Shown: positions 29,101-35,559 of the stretch, piece after piece
Numbering within the stretch: position 1 is the first letter of the stretch
Layout of the letters: every line of letters starts with the position of its first letter
Origin: Heliocidaris tuberculata
Taxonomy: Eukaryota > Echinodermata > Echinoidea > Camarodonta > Echinometridae
Reading direction: 5' to 3'
DNA: 64,000 nt
Assembly: GCA_025618425.1 (NCBI GenBank)
Contig: CM046832.1
Span: forward strand, 18,075,608-18,139,607
The notes under the pieces: generated by a model
The model's input: only the letters and a program-made list of their open reading frames with translations
Database searches by the model: none
What the model was told of the DNA's origin: nothing
Program-made: the position numbers and the translations under genes

Positions 29101-31245
29101 GTGGTTAGTGGATATTCTTGCTTAAACAGAAAAGCAAATGCCTTCTATGCTCCTCATCTGTTCCAAGCATCTCAGTCACTTTTTTTTTTCTTCTTCTCCA
29201 TCCCACACCCTCTCTGTACCTTCCTGCCAACAGACCCCACACACTGACCAGTAACAAGACTTCACGAGGCTTCCACACCACCCTAGCTGGTGAGGTAGCT
29301 TCTCCGTACAACAAGCAGTTTGTTCACTCCAAGTCCTCCCAGTATAAGAGGTTGAAGACTGAGTGGAAGACCAATGTCTACTTAGCAAGGTCACAGATCC
29401 AGGTAACAAGAAAATACAAGTGGAAATATTACCTAGTTTATGTTCTGTATTTTATGTTCTTGATTTTTTTTTTATAGTCTGGATGGACATTTTGAAAGTA
29501 TGGACATTTTGAAAGTGTAGGTACTTAGATCATGACACCTTTTTTTTTTAAAGTGAAAGTCTTTGAGCACCTGTGAGAGCATGCATTGTAGCTATCAAGT
29601 GCATGCACTGTTTTGGGGAATAAAGGGTGAACTAAGCAGACTAATCTAAGCATTCCATACACCTGAAAACCTGTCTGAATCTTGCCAATGCAACGGAACA
29701 TGCAATGTATAACATGTTATAGCCATTTTTAATGATATGTGCCACATAGTGTATCAATTTTTAAGTCGTGCAGTAAACAGTCCTTTTACATGTATCTCTC
29801 TCTCTCTCTCAGCTAGCTCTCCTCTTCTGACACATTCTCCCTCTCTCCTTTTTCTCCATCTCTATCTAATGCTCTTACCCTCTCTTTCTACTCCCTCCAT
29901 TTCTTTTTTTGCTTCCGTTCTCTGGACCTTCTCCTTTTCTCTTCCATTGTCTTCTCCTTTCCTTTTGTTCTTCCCTTTATCTCCCTGTACCTCCTCCTTA
30001 GTGCTATGCGATTCTTCATTTTTCAGCCCCTATGTTTTGTTCCTTCAAGGTGTATTGGATTTCTATTTTTGGTATTCTGCTTATCACTCTATTACATTTC
30101 CTTTTCTCTCCTTCTCCACTTTCCCTCTTTCTTCCTTTTCTTTCTTTCTTTTTCTATTTGTACTCGAGTATTTATATGATGTATGCATTGAAATTATTAT
30201 ATTGTTATTATATATATTGTTTTTCTAAAGCCAGTGGAGGCTAATTTTCTGTAATTTTGAAATATGGATCAGTAAATGGAATCTGAATCTGAATCTGAAT
30301 GTAAAGATTTCTCCCTATCAGAGGGTTAACTGGGGGCTTGATGAATTATTATATGATTCATTGTACTCACAATCCTTCATCAATCCATGTTTGTACATTT
30401 GTGTATGTGGTTTACTGTCTATAATCTATAATCGACACATGGTTCGATGTCATAGAATTACCTTTGGTGTTGATCTTACAAATATCTTGATGTTCAGAGT
30501 ACTCTCTGATGTATCTTGTTAAAATCACACAAGTTTCCAACCACCTGCAGCATGGTATCACATTAACCTCTTTGTCTCCTCATTGAACAGGGCTTGGGGT
30601 TGTATGCTGCTCATGATATTGAGAAGCACACTATGGTCATTGAATACATTGGTACTCTCATCCGCAACGAGGTTGCCAACAAGTGGGAGCGAGACTATGA
30701 AGCTGCCAATCGCGGTGTCTACATGTTCCGCATTGACGACTACACAGTGGTGGACGCCACGCGAAGTGGCAACCCAGCCCGCTACATCAACCACTCCTGC
30801 AACCCCAACTGTGTGGCGGAGGTAGTGAACTTTGACAAAGATCAGAAGAAGATCATCATCATTTCCAGCAGGAGACTGCAGAAGGGTGAAGAGGTAAGTC
30901 AAGCATAGGATCTGACAAACATTGGATTGACAAACATTGGATTGACAATCAATGTGATATCCCAACCCTCCATTCCTCCCTGTGAGATAGCAGAAATGGC
31001 AAGATTGTTTGAAAACCTTTGAATTTATGCTAGTACTAATATTTAGGAAAAATTTTCTAAGAACCTTTAAAAGTGGGGGTCTGGCCTTTTCACAAACTGT
31101 TGCAAGATGAACATGCCTAAAGTAATTTTTTTTTTATATTTTCACTTTTCAGCTGACCTATGACTACAAGTTTGAGATCGAGAATGATCAGAACAAGATC
31201 CCATGCCTCTGCAAGGCACCCAACTGTCGCAAATGGATGAATTGA
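347..31245 (+). CDS. KMT2C/D: Histone H3K4 methyltransferase KMT2C/KMT2D-like (trr orthologue), C-terminal 3,619 residues, 24 exons
   Basis: This is the catalytic subunit of the nuclear COMPASS-like (MLL3/4) complex, which places monomethyl marks on H3K4 at enhancers. In order the sequence shows: an HMG-box-like segment (exons w5-w7), two very large glutamine/proline/serine-rich exons (w8, w9) with LxxLL motifs and basic patches, a small Cys finger (w13), an extended PHD finger (w15-w17), FYRN (w17-w19) and FYRC (w19-w21), a WDR5-binding Win motif (GCARAEP), and a SET domain with RYINHSC and YDYKF ending in a post-SET CLCKAPNC and the terminal RKWMN typical of KMT2C/D. All 23 introns are GT/AG and all exon phases agree, so the joined frame is open from the first exon to the stop. 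The first exon begins two bases into a codon, so the gene continues upstream; the paired N-terminal PHD clusters are not in the window. The length and large exons recall vertebrate KMT2D. Additional in-phase alternative exons in the longer introns cannot be excluded. Confidence 0.96.
819..920 (+). CDS. KMT2C/D: KMT2C/D exon w2
   Basis: A phase 1-1 exon of 102 bases with acceptor attgtcag and donor tcag|gtaaca. It encodes an acidic linker containing KEVEDLFSGVLSPEG. No domain is recognised. Confidence 0.85.
1658..1829 (+). CDS. KMT2C/D: KMT2C/D exon w3 with polyhistidine run
   Basis: The acceptor is cttttag and the donor aa|gtaaga; the exon goes from phase 1 to phase 2. It encodes a Ser/Thr-rich stretch followed by eight consecutive histidines between glutamines, then QKQPLPHLPLTQQLVQAAS. 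The His tract comes from CAC/CAT codons. Confidence 0.85.
2145..2350 (+). CDS. KMT2C/D: KMT2C/D exon w4
   Basis: Strong acceptor tttgcag and donor ccag|gttggt. It encodes PSPWPGGGGSGETDGETLSYNQRN and a lysine-rich segment leading to YPDLKKDFPG, immediately before the HMG-box-like region. It ends in phase 1. Confidence 0.88.
2770..2843 (+). CDS. KMT2C/D: KMT2C/D exon w5, start of HMG-box-like region
   Basis: Encodes DWPSRAKQIAKLWRKAGS, which closely resembles the HMG-box helix found in vertebrate KMT2C/D (xWPxRxKQIxKLWRK). Acceptor cttggcag, donor ttg|gtaagt, ending in phase 0. Confidence 0.92.
2844..4472 (+). other. Intron w5
   Basis: 1.6-kb A/T-rich intron with short A-rich runs; no repeat family or RNA gene recognised. 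Confidence 0.7.
4473..4523 (+). CDS. KMT2C/D: KMT2C/D exon w6, HMG-box micro-exon
   Basis: A 51-base exon between cttgcag and aag|gtatgc encoding QRARENRAAQRIKEAQK. It continues the KMT2C/D HMG-box-like helix (NRAAxRI is conserved in the family). It is phase 0-0, so skipping it would keep the frame but remove the helix. Confidence 0.9.
4524..6347 (+). other. Intron w6 with (TA)n and a MITE
   Basis: 1.8-kb intron carrying a pure TA microsatellite (5089-5126) and one short inverted-repeat element (5816-5991). Confidence 0.7.
5816..5991. mobile_element. Short inverted-repeat element (Tc1/mariner-type termini)
   Basis: The left end CAGTGGAACCTCCTTATAA is mirrored by the right end, which reads CAGTGAAACCTCATTATAA on the other strand. 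Internal copies of GTTATAACAA add palindromic structure. The CAGTGNAACCTC terminus is common in non-autonomous Tc1/mariner/pogo-type elements. No transposase is present. Confidence 0.7.
6348..6570 (+). CDS. KMT2C/D: KMT2C/D exon w7 with polyglutamine
   Basis: Starts IHQQKRQKFDGSL, the basic helix following the HMG-like region. It then contains a glutamine run of eight residues and a PGTPxPGTPxPGTPMSP repeat of possible proline-directed kinase sites. Acceptor ttttttag, donor actg|gtaagc, ending in phase 1. Confidence 0.9.
6426..6449 (+). repeat. CAG repeat coding polyglutamine
   Basis: Seven CAG codons and one CAA encode eight glutamines in exon w7, a typical length-variable coding microsatellite. 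Confidence 0.9.
7108..9942 (+). CDS. KMT2C/D: KMT2C/D exon w8, 2.8-kb low-complexity exon
   Basis: A 2,835-base exon rich in Ser, Pro, Gln and Thr. Visible pieces are: a basic Gln/Arg helix (KHAQKQHIRQLLVRQQEKRR, about 7730), GTPGTPGTP repeats (about 7930), an acidic LEDLLSGELDLIDF patch (about 8600) matching a conserved KMT2C/D acidic motif, a SUMO-type IKVE site (about 9292-9303), and a conserved EQPLLLQDLLEKE block with an LxxLL nuclear-receptor box (9762-9776). The acceptor is a tandem CAGCAG, so the start may be 7108 or 7111. It ends in phase 1. The reading frame continues past the donor into intron 8 to 10214, so intron retention would only add a short tail. Confidence 0.95.
9762..9776 (+). 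other. LxxLL nuclear-receptor box in exon w8
   Basis: Encodes LQDLL inside EQPLLLQDLLEKEKREQQ. The same block is conserved in vertebrate KMT2C/D, where LxxLL motifs bind ligand-activated nuclear receptors. Function in this organism is inferred. Confidence 0.7.
10278..14393 (+). CDS. KMT2C/D: KMT2C/D exon w9, 4.1-kb exon with SPM repeats
   Basis: A 4,116-base exon between ctacag and caag|gtaagc. It starts with ETEDFTIKPPGPHAQLLLAMN, followed by Pro/Met/Gln-rich sequence. A conserved charged coiled-coil (about 11080-11370; EEWIFNKDRKLQLRLKFFE, then RQRACRKN and KFLENVRKQQRQH) matches KMT2C/D. Next come dozens of SPM motifs (about 11380-12680), a second coiled coil NNPFSETFQQRERMERLREQ (12853 on) that is highly family-like, a basic patch KPKKKRAKKKSSDP (about 13310), an LLKQLLQ LxxLL box (13652-13666), a Lys-rich nuclear localisation patch (about 14040-14105), and EVGVNFSLCPLFGSG...RLRGAFGHAILDGV, a conserved KMT2C/D block. 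It ends in phase 1. Confidence 0.95.
12128..12307 (+). repeat. Coding 18-bp minisatellite (QSPMVP hexapeptide array)
   Basis: Ten consecutive 18-base units in exon w9 encode QSPMAA, QSPMIP, five QSPMVP, two HSPMVP and QSPMVH. The unit keeps frame, so length change alters copy number without breaking the protein. Ser-Pro pairs recur at six-residue spacing. Confidence 0.9.
13652..13666 (+). other. LxxLL box in exon w9
   Basis: Encodes LKQLL within NQLLKQLLQGPS. Vertebrate KMT2C has the related LLKHLL block in the corresponding place, a reported nuclear-receptor interaction type motif. Confidence 0.6.
14394..16863 (+). other. Intron w9
   Basis: 2.5-kb intron. It contains a poly-G/C run near 15917-15929 and a somewhat more GC-rich patch at about 15490-15740 that I could not identify. 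No splice-consistent exon was found. Confidence 0.6.
16864..17052 (+). CDS. KMT2C/D: KMT2C/D exon w10
   Basis: Acceptor ctttcctcag, donor caag|gtgagg, phase 1-1. It encodes a polythreonine run from ACC repeats, then VTVLTGDEVMREMQSHQRTI and a Gly-rich loop. No domain is recognised. The frame stays open to 17306 in the intron, so retention would give a hydrophobic tail. Confidence 0.8.
17053..19408 (+). other. Intron w10
   Basis: 2.4-kb intron with an (ACT)n run near 17178-17202; otherwise A/T-rich with no recognised element. Confidence 0.6.
19409..19582 (+). CDS. KMT2C/D: KMT2C/D exon w11
   Basis: Two in-frame acceptors exist: ctctcag (start 19409) and tagcag (start 19415), differing by six bases. 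Either joins correctly in phase 1. It encodes VISSSPECEESEA and SPTIPIIKPTPRKG; vertebrate KMT2C has the similar PSSSPES and PIIPILP blocks at this position. Donor aaag|gtagga. Confidence 0.85.
19891..20068. repeat. Short repeat bounded by AACCCTAAAA inverted ends
   Basis: Starts AACCCTAAAA and ends TTTTAGGGTT, with internal poly-G and poly-C tracts. A related start (AACCCTAAAAGGGCGGGGG) recurs in intron w19 at 27065. Probably a small non-autonomous element. Confidence 0.45.
20567..20770 (+). CDS. KMT2C/D: KMT2C/D exon w12
   Basis: Acceptor ctgtag, donor gcag|gtatga, phase 1-1. It encodes VSVTLKLMPEVTHNVEGVLS and FSKLLGIRSPDNFEVV, which aligns with the KMT2C block SVAITLHPTA...FSDLLHVRIPNSYEV. 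This is a conserved family segment of unknown fold. Confidence 0.9.
21117..21799 (+). CDS. KMT2C/D: KMT2C/D exon w13 with paired-Cys finger
   Basis: Encodes FCRHCDVLVVGEGVRKS followed by NVVFCSGACYLQH, a putative four-cysteine zinc-binding finger conserved in KMT2C/D just before the ePHD. A Ser/Pro-rich linker follows, then ELRLTLKTGTRRRPAFGDEM. Acceptor acatag, donor atg|gtaaac, ending in phase 0. Confidence 0.92.
21843..22169. mobile_element. CpG-rich MITE with TA target duplication
   Basis: The left end CTGTATAAGCTGAAATTTTCGCG is matched by the right end read on the other strand (CTGTATAAGCTAATATTTTCGCG). Both ends are flanked by TA, as expected for a Tc1/mariner-type insertion. The interior is full of TTCGCGAA motifs and much richer in CpG than the intron around it. 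No coding capacity. Confidence 0.8.
22519..22620 (+). CDS. KMT2C/D: KMT2C/D exon w14
   Basis: A phase 0-0 exon of 102 bases encoding KKWKNIRWRRWHGSFSG and KKYRPPSDQDIGQ, the Trp-rich segment before the ePHD (KMT2C: KKWRGMKWKKWS). Acceptor tgttaag is weaker than most; the family match fixes it. Confidence 0.92.
23130..23239 (+). CDS. KMT2C/D: KMT2C/D exon w15, start of ePHD
   Basis: Encodes LIRKLGTSLRPSD and the first zinc pair CCVLCNGFGDGETNG of the extended PHD finger. Acceptor attgtag; donor ag|gtgagt splits an arginine codon. Confidence 0.95.
23461..23790 (-). repeat. ATA/ATG microsatellite region with a tRNA-like SINE head on the - strand
   Basis: On the - strand an A-box-like TGGTCTAGTGG (23757-23767) and a B-box-like GTTCGAATTA (23720-23729) lie about 30 bases apart, followed by ATT-type microsatellites. 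This arrangement suggests a tRNA-derived SINE with a simple-repeat tail in intron w15. Confidence 0.5.
24014..24349. mobile_element. MITE with about 50-bp terminal inverted repeats
   Basis: The left end GGTGTTTCATAAAGCTGTTA and following AACGACTTTACGCACGACTG recur inverted at the right end (TCGTGCGTAAAGTCGTTTG ... AAGCTTTATGAAACACC-like). Outer edges are CCAGG and CCTGG. It sits in intron w15, between two ePHD exons. No transposase; no clear target duplication. Confidence 0.75.
24522..24765 (+). CDS. KMT2C/D: KMT2C/D exon w16, ePHD core
   Basis: Encodes WVHLNCALWSDEVYET, then two CxxC pairs, CNVYHFSCAMQDHCMFFKDK: the Cys/His ligands of the extended PHD finger, which in KMT2C/D binds the histone H4 tail. 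Acceptor gttgttag, donor aag|gtaggc. Confidence 0.96.
25116..25214. repeat. About 100-bp direct repeat, copy 1 (intron w16)
   Basis: Begins GCATGTCAGTTTAAATTG and ends GGAACAGAGTATAAG. A second copy with the same ends is at 26201-26300 in intron w18. They may be dispersed repeats or part of the local duplication that also left exon relics at 26491-26613. Confidence 0.75.
25285..25397 (+). CDS. KMT2C/D: KMT2C/D exon w17, end of ePHD and linker to FYRN
   Basis: Strong poly-T acceptor. It encodes the final ePHD ligands MMCPLH and FRRVYINRDEHKQVA, leading into FYRN. The donor aa|gtgaga splits an asparagine codon. Confidence 0.95.
25516..25600 (+). ncRNA. 35-nt-arm hairpin: candidate miRNA precursor or minimal MITE
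   Basis: The left arm (25516-25550) and right arm (25566-25600) are reverse complements at 31 of 35 positions plus one G-U pair, around a 15-base loop. The loop-proximal 13 bases, GGGCATTAACTC with flank, are perfectly paired. It lies in intron w17, sense with the host gene, and is followed by a (GT)n run. Size and shape fit a pre-miRNA, but the equally long arms also fit a short palindromic element. Confidence 0.5.
25897..26017 (+). CDS. KMT2C/D: KMT2C/D exon w18, FYRN start
   Basis: Encodes VRVGSLIFKSLGQLLPHQMH and FHSLTSIYP, the FYRN domain beginning (KMT2C: FRVGSLIFHTIGQLLPQQMQ). Acceptor gtgcag, donor cct|gtaagt. Confidence 0.96.
26201..26300. repeat. About 100-bp direct repeat, copy 2 (intron w18)
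   Basis: Same start and end as the copy at 25116-25214, with scattered substitutions and a small internal difference (about 85-90% by eye). Confidence 0.75.
26491..26613 (+). pseudogene. Decayed tandem partial copies of the FYRN exon (w19)
   Basis: Copy A (about 26491-26525) reads TGTGATTGTGCAGGTCATTTAC and copy B (about 26541-26613) reads TGTGGTTGTGCAGGGTGG; the real exon boundary reads TGTGATTGTGCAGGTTGG. Copy B also keeps AATCCAT, CTGGAGC and TACACCAACAAG at the right spacing except for a net two-base loss, which breaks the reading frame. Both copies keep the AG acceptor. They are read as relics of local exon duplication. Confidence 0.7.
26688..26850 (+). CDS. KMT2C/D: KMT2C/D exon w19, FYRN end and FYRC start
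   Basis: Encodes VGYESIRLYWSMRYTNKRC, completing FYRN, and RIMEQGHEDITFRADTP, opening FYRC. FYRN and FYRC fold together. Acceptor gtgcag, donor aagaa|gtaagt. Decayed partial copies of its 5' part lie immediately upstream (see 26491..26613). Confidence 0.96.
27065..27415. repeat. G/C-tract-bearing repeat in intron w19
   Basis: Begins AACCCTAAAAGGGCGGGGG, like the element at 19891, and contains a poly-C patch near 27100 and a long poly-G near 27368-27384. The right boundary is uncertain. Confidence 0.35.
27902..28038 (+). CDS. KMT2C/D: KMT2C/D exon w20, FYRC
   Basis: Encodes VWYKVLEPIAKLRRDADMLK and LTGEDLFGLTEAAIQRITES, the FYRC body, near-identical in pattern to KMT2C. Acceptor taattag, donor tcg|gtgggt. 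Confidence 0.96.
28503..28633 (+). CDS. KMT2C/D: KMT2C/D exon w21, Win motif
   Basis: Encodes LPGVDLIQHYTFRFGRSPL and then LAVNPTGCARAEPRR, the WDR5-interacting (Win) motif that docks the SET region on the WRAD core. Acceptor tttatag, donor ag|gtaaat. Confidence 0.96.
28590..28610 (+). other. WDR5-interacting (Win) motif GCARAEP
   Basis: The central arginine inserts in the WDR5 pocket in KMT2 proteins. The core here is ARAE, as in vertebrate KMT2A/B, with the Cys before it as in KMT2C/D (GCARSE). Confidence 0.85.
28818..29055. mobile_element. Inverted-repeat element (GGTGATTTCAAGT ends) in intron w21
   Basis: Ends GGTGATTTCAAGT and ACTTGAAATCACC are perfect inverted repeats, and the adjacent GGTGTTGGTGTTGG and CCAACACCAACACC stretches extend the pairing. 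Non-autonomous; no coding sequence. Confidence 0.75.
29234..29402 (+). CDS. KMT2C/D: KMT2C/D exon w22, pre-SET region
   Basis: Encodes RPHTLTSNKTSRGFHTTL, NKQFVHSKSSQYKRLKTEWK and NVYLARSQIQ, the N-SET segment contacting RBBP5/ASH2L in KMT2 complexes. Acceptor ccaacag, donor cag|gtaaca. Confidence 0.96.
29790..30300 (+). repeat. Pyrimidine-rich tract with (ATCTGA)n tail in intron w22
   Basis: About 370 bases of C/T-rich sequence beginning with (TC)n are followed by a 3' end with tandem ATCTGA at 30280-30300. That tail is like the 3' ends of LINEs elsewhere in the window (36196, 58400), so this may be a LINE or SINE remnant. Confidence 0.4.
30591..30893 (+). CDS. KMT2C/D: KMT2C/D exon w23, SET domain
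   Basis: 101 codons from GLGLYAAHDIEKHTMVIEYI, a SAM-binding loop, through NRGVYMFRIDDYTVVDATRS to RYINHSCNPNC (30780-30800 for RYINHSC), the pseudoknot motif binding SAM. It ends with SSRRLQKGEE. All catalytic motifs are intact. Confidence 0.98.
31153..31245 (+). CDS. KMT2C/D: KMT2C/D exon w24, SET end and post-SET
   Basis: Encodes LTYDYKFEIENDQNKIPC, with the catalytic tyrosine region YDYKF, and post-SET CLCKAPNCRKWMN followed by TGA. The three post-SET cysteines plus that of NHSC make the zinc site. ELTYDYKF has Thr where human KMT2C has Cys. Confidence 0.98.
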   Translation: MTYDYKFEIENDQNKIPCLCKAPNCRKWMN

Positions 31246-32988
31246 ACAGACACACCCAAGGGCGCCATGCACTGATGCTTTGAGCTCAACTGTTCAGCAA
31301 GGGCTCATCCAGGACCAAACACTGAGATACAACATTAGAGCTAGAAATGATGGTACATTCAGTCAAGCAAGTAATACTAAGTCAAGGAGTCACAGATGGT
31401 GCTTAATATCTCTATGATACCTAATGACTTGGACATGCATATTTCAGCAACAAAAATCATTAAGCTTGATAATGGTTTGATTAGTTCAAAACCTCAGTAT
31501 AATGAAGATTGCAACTGCTACCGTTAAAAAGACAAATCATGGACATGTCACAAGACAGGACCTAAATTGCCCTCTTTTGCCAGACTTTGATTTATAAACC
31601 ATAATCATGCAACTCAATAACTTCAAAAGACTTTCCACCAAATTTGATTTTTATTTTTCTAAAAATGATCATGTTCATGCGATTTGAACCTAGTAATGAA
31701 CGTGATCAAGGATATGAGATGTAAATGACTGTAATATGATCTTAGTTCTTCAGATGCTCCACCAATTCTTCTTCATATTTTGGAGATGTTCAAATTACAG
31801 ACTCAAAATAACCCTGAATTATGCTAAAAGTGAATGCAGAATTATATTCTGGCCACACTTTTCAAAGTGAAATGAATTCATGAAGGACATCATACAGTTA
31901 ATTGTGTCAACAACATGAAAAGTCATCTTAATTTTTTTCTTTCTAACATATATGATCGGACATGACAAGCGATATTTGGGGAATGCATTACAGAAATGAA
32001 AGCAAAAATGTTATGTTGCATGAGATACACCTATATGACACTCAAGAGTGTTACTGAAAAAAGGGCATGACATTGTGTAGCTTCATAACCCTTCTTGATT
32101 ATATTTTGTGGAAAAGTGAAGGACTCATAAGTGTCCCACTAGTAATCACTTATTTGGCGATAAGGGTTGGGTCATAGAAATACTACAATAATTCCTTTGG
32201 AGAAACAATGTAATCATTTGATGTTTCAAATATCCTTCCCCAAATCAATCGAGTGTTCCATCTTTCATATTCACTGAGACACGTCCATGCTTACCAGGAC
32301 GAGTGTATATTGCTTGATGTGACAAATGAGTTATATGATATGACTTGACTGACTTGTGACAATTTATACAGATGTTTCATGTGCCACAGTTTGCAGTGCT
32401 CGAATTTATAGAAGGGTGTTTATATAGTTGCTTTCTGAGATGCAACGGTTATGATTTCAGTTGTGTTTTGATACACAATAATATTGTGTTATATTACATG
32501 AAATATTCTCATATATTTTTTATCATTTACCAGTTTGGGATTAAATATGAGTAAAATATAGCTATTGGAATTGAATAGTTATCTGCTTGCATTCTTGTTC
32601 GTGGTATATATGAATTTGACATTCTATTGCCGTAATCTTGGTTTCAATTGATGGTTTTTCAATACACTTTGTCATATATGAAATAAAGTATTTGAAGTTG
32701 AGTGATTCAGGAGACAGAGAAGAGAAAATTGATTGCAAAATTGTTTCAAGATTGAATAAATGAAAGTCATTCCTATGTTGTGTATATTGTATAAAATCTC
32801 TTATTTTCTTCATTGTACATATGTAAAATCTCTTGTAGTATGTTGCATGTGTGAACATTACTGTTTGTTTTTGTAGTTTTAAATGAAAACTATTTTGAAT
32901 ATAATTTGGAGAGAGACCATAATGAAATATATATTGTGTAATATCATGAACTTCTGTATTGCAAATGTTTATAAATAATTTAAATATC

Positions 32989-33273
32989 TGTAAATATTTT
33001 CATTTTCTCATTTTCTTGTGCATGGCAGAGTAACTAAGACAAATTGTATATAGATACAGTGGTCAACAAATTTGTATAGTTTGTTATAATCTGTGTGTAT
33101 TTGCTACTTATGCACAGCCTGAAATGGTCTTTTTTCCTTCCTCTTATTAATAAATTTTATATTAGGTACCTCATCATTGTGTAACATTTTTAAATTGAAA
33201 ATTATCATGTTCATACAATGAAAAGAAATGAAATTTTGTAGGCCCTTGTTCTTGTATCGTGTTTGTGTATATA
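32989..33273 (+). promoter_or_regulatory. Cluster of Pumilio-type response elements in the 3' UTR
   Basis: TGTAAATA at 32989, TGTATATA at 33045 and TGTATATA at 33266 match the UGUANAUA consensus bound by PUF proteins. Chance occurrence in A/T-rich DNA is possible, but three within 285 bases of a long 3' UTR is suggestive. Confidence 0.4.
33149..33154 (+). other. Candidate proximal poly(A) signal AATAAA
   Basis: Canonical hexamer with a T/G-rich stretch (CATTGTGTAAC) shortly downstream; would give a 3' UTR of about 1.9 kb. Confidence 0.4.
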
Positions 33274-34927
33274 TTCATGATATCTTTTGCTATGCCAGTA
33301 TTATTTTGTTTTCCTGTATCATCTCTCTCAATTTTGTGTATTAGAAAAAGAAGGGAAAGAGATGAGCCCTAATGAGGAAGATAGTGGCATATTTTTGTTG
33401 ACTTTATTTGCAGTAATATTGGACTCTGATGAATAGTATGGTGCTTTATGGGTAATTAAAAGAAACAAGTTCAGATTTTGTGTTTGCCAACATAACGTTT
33501 TATAGAAATAATGTGGATTCTGATTATCAGGCTGTGTTGTATATTAAGATTTTATGATTACTGGGAAGAAAAGAAGAATTGTGCTGCAATTTGAAAAAGA
33601 AAATTACTAAAAAAGATAATAGAGAGAATGGCAAAGAAATATTTATCACAAATTATTTTGGTTGATGTATAGGTTTGCTGGTGTGTATAGTAACTTAGAT
33701 ATAGAGAACTTCATTAGTGTTTGCATACACTAAATTTGTTATTCTTTTCTCTTTCTTTATTTGCAATATGCTAAAAAGAAATTGTGAACTAGTGCAGAAT
33801 TGAAAGATTATGTGACACATGTGATTAGAAAGGAGTCATTTTAAGATCTCTTTAGGTGAAACCAAGTTAGCTTGATAAATATATAAAAGTTGACTTATGT
33901 CATAAACAAAAGTAAGTAGACGATACTAGATAATTTGAAATATGACATGAGAATTACGTAAGTTTGTGTAATCATCTGAAATCGTGGTCACTTTTGATTA
34001 AGTACAAAGTTGATATATATACTGAACTGTTCCAAATCATGACTTTTTGTATATTAGGAAAAATAACCAATTTCTTTGCACCCCAGCGAGATTTGCGTTG
34101 GAAACAGGAGGAGAATCTGCATATTTTCAAATGTCATTTAGTATGTTTGCTCTGCATCATACAAGTCTATTGTATTCTGAAAGGTAACCAAGTGTTTCCA
34201 TCTTATTATCAAAATTATATTTTATCACAATGTAATTTCAGAGGTTGTAGAAATGATGTGTGTTGACTTGATATTTTCCTTTTGACAATACAAGTATATA
34301 TATATTTGAAGTATGAGAAAGAGAGAGAAAAAAGTTTAATATATCAAGAAAAAAAAAAAATGAAAAAGTTTTGCCTGTAAATTGTGAATATAATTACAGC
34401 AGCTTTATAATATTTTTACCACATTCTTTACCCCTTTCCCCGGATACCTTTCTTGTATATGACTACTAGGTATGCAAATAAGAATATTTCCATAGTCTAT
34501 TTTGAAATTGTTTGAAGTATTTGTAGGTCCCCTCTGTTGTTTGTATATGTGTTCATATAGTGTTCTCTCTAGTAATGTGTCCAGTCCATTACCTAGAATT
34601 GAGTTTTTAACGAAGTCATATATTTTACTCCACTCTTTTCAGTAGAAGTATTTTGTAAACATTTTGAAAAAAAGGTACTACTGGTTGTTCCTCTAGTGAT
34701 CCTAAGTTGGGAGTAAATCTGCACTTCACTCCATATGTTTCCATGGCACTCAGTTACTGTCTTGTAAATAATCTTTTAATTAAGTTTTGTGGGCCTGGTT
34801 TCTGTCATCTCTTTATTTTCCCCGCAGTGATTTTTTTTCTTCTTTTCATGATAAAAATGCATGTGGTGTAGTGGAGTGTGTTGTTATTGTATATGTACTT
34901 TGTTTTTTGTCAGCAAACGTATTTGCC

Positions 34928-34933
34928 AATAAA
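34928..34933 (+). other. Candidate distal poly(A) signal AATAAA
   Basis: Canonical hexamer after a T-rich stretch, giving a 3' UTR of about 3.7 kb. It is the last signal before the repeat-rich intergenic DNA. Confidence 0.45.
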
Positions 34934-35049
34934 GTATCAAACCTTTCAGAGAAATAGTAATGTACATGTTCAAGCAGTTTCCGATGTCATTGCTCGTATA
35001 TCTTGTCTCTTTTCCTGTGAGGTAATTGCCGAGATGGAGATGAAGCGAA

Positions 35050-35051
<2 letters not shown>

Positions 35052-35116
<65 letters not shown>
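35052..35116 (+). repeat. 65-nt poly-G run
   Basis: An uninterrupted guanine homopolymer flanked by purine-rich sequence. It could form G-quadruplexes; the exact length may be an assembly estimate. Confidence 0.9.
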
Positions 35117-35117
<1 letters not shown>

Positions 35118-35376
35118 AACATGATGTGTGCATGAATAAGAAAATATAACGGGAAAAACAAGGAGACCAATTGAGAGCAGGATAGGGGAGGGGACAGGGA
35201 ACAAATAAGGGGAGAGCGGGAAAGAGAGAGAAAAGAGAAAATCAAGTAAACTATTTGTACTTGGAGAGCGTCAACTGCAATATCATTTTGTCTCCCCTTT
35301 GAGAATTATTATAAGATTTAGCATGCAAGGTCATAGAAACGAAAGGGAATTGTGTTCATTTTAATGAAAGAAAAAA

Positions 35377-35559
35377 AACACGATAAAAACTACTTTCGAA
35401 AAATAAACTCGAGGGCAATTTCAAAGGCCTATTGTACTGCCTATAGAAATCTTGTTCGGATTACGTAATACGCCATTGTAATGTTCGCACATTTCTAAAG
35501 GTGATAGGGCTATTGAAATTGTCTTGAGTTTATTTTTGGAAAGTAGTTTTTATCGTGTT
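35377..35559 (+). mobile_element. Palindromic MITE, copy 1
   Basis: The ends AACACGATAAAAACTACTTT and its inverse enclose 183 bases. The interior GGATTACGTAATACGCCATTG matches the copy at 45990-46176 read on the other strand almost base for base. Confidence 0.85.

Larger units (their letters stand above)
31246..34950 (+). other. Probable long 3' UTR of KMT2C/D
   Basis: A/T-rich, without ORFs of coding character or repeats like those in the intergenic part. Poly(A) signals AATAAA occur at 32682, 32755, 33149 and 34928. The distal one follows a T/G-rich stretch and lies just before a change in sequence character at the poly-G tract. The extent is inferred; no transcript data are available. Confidence 0.55.

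Noticed and set aside
34884..35245. ORFs with polyproline or polyglycine
   Set aside because: They are produced by the poly-G homopolymer.
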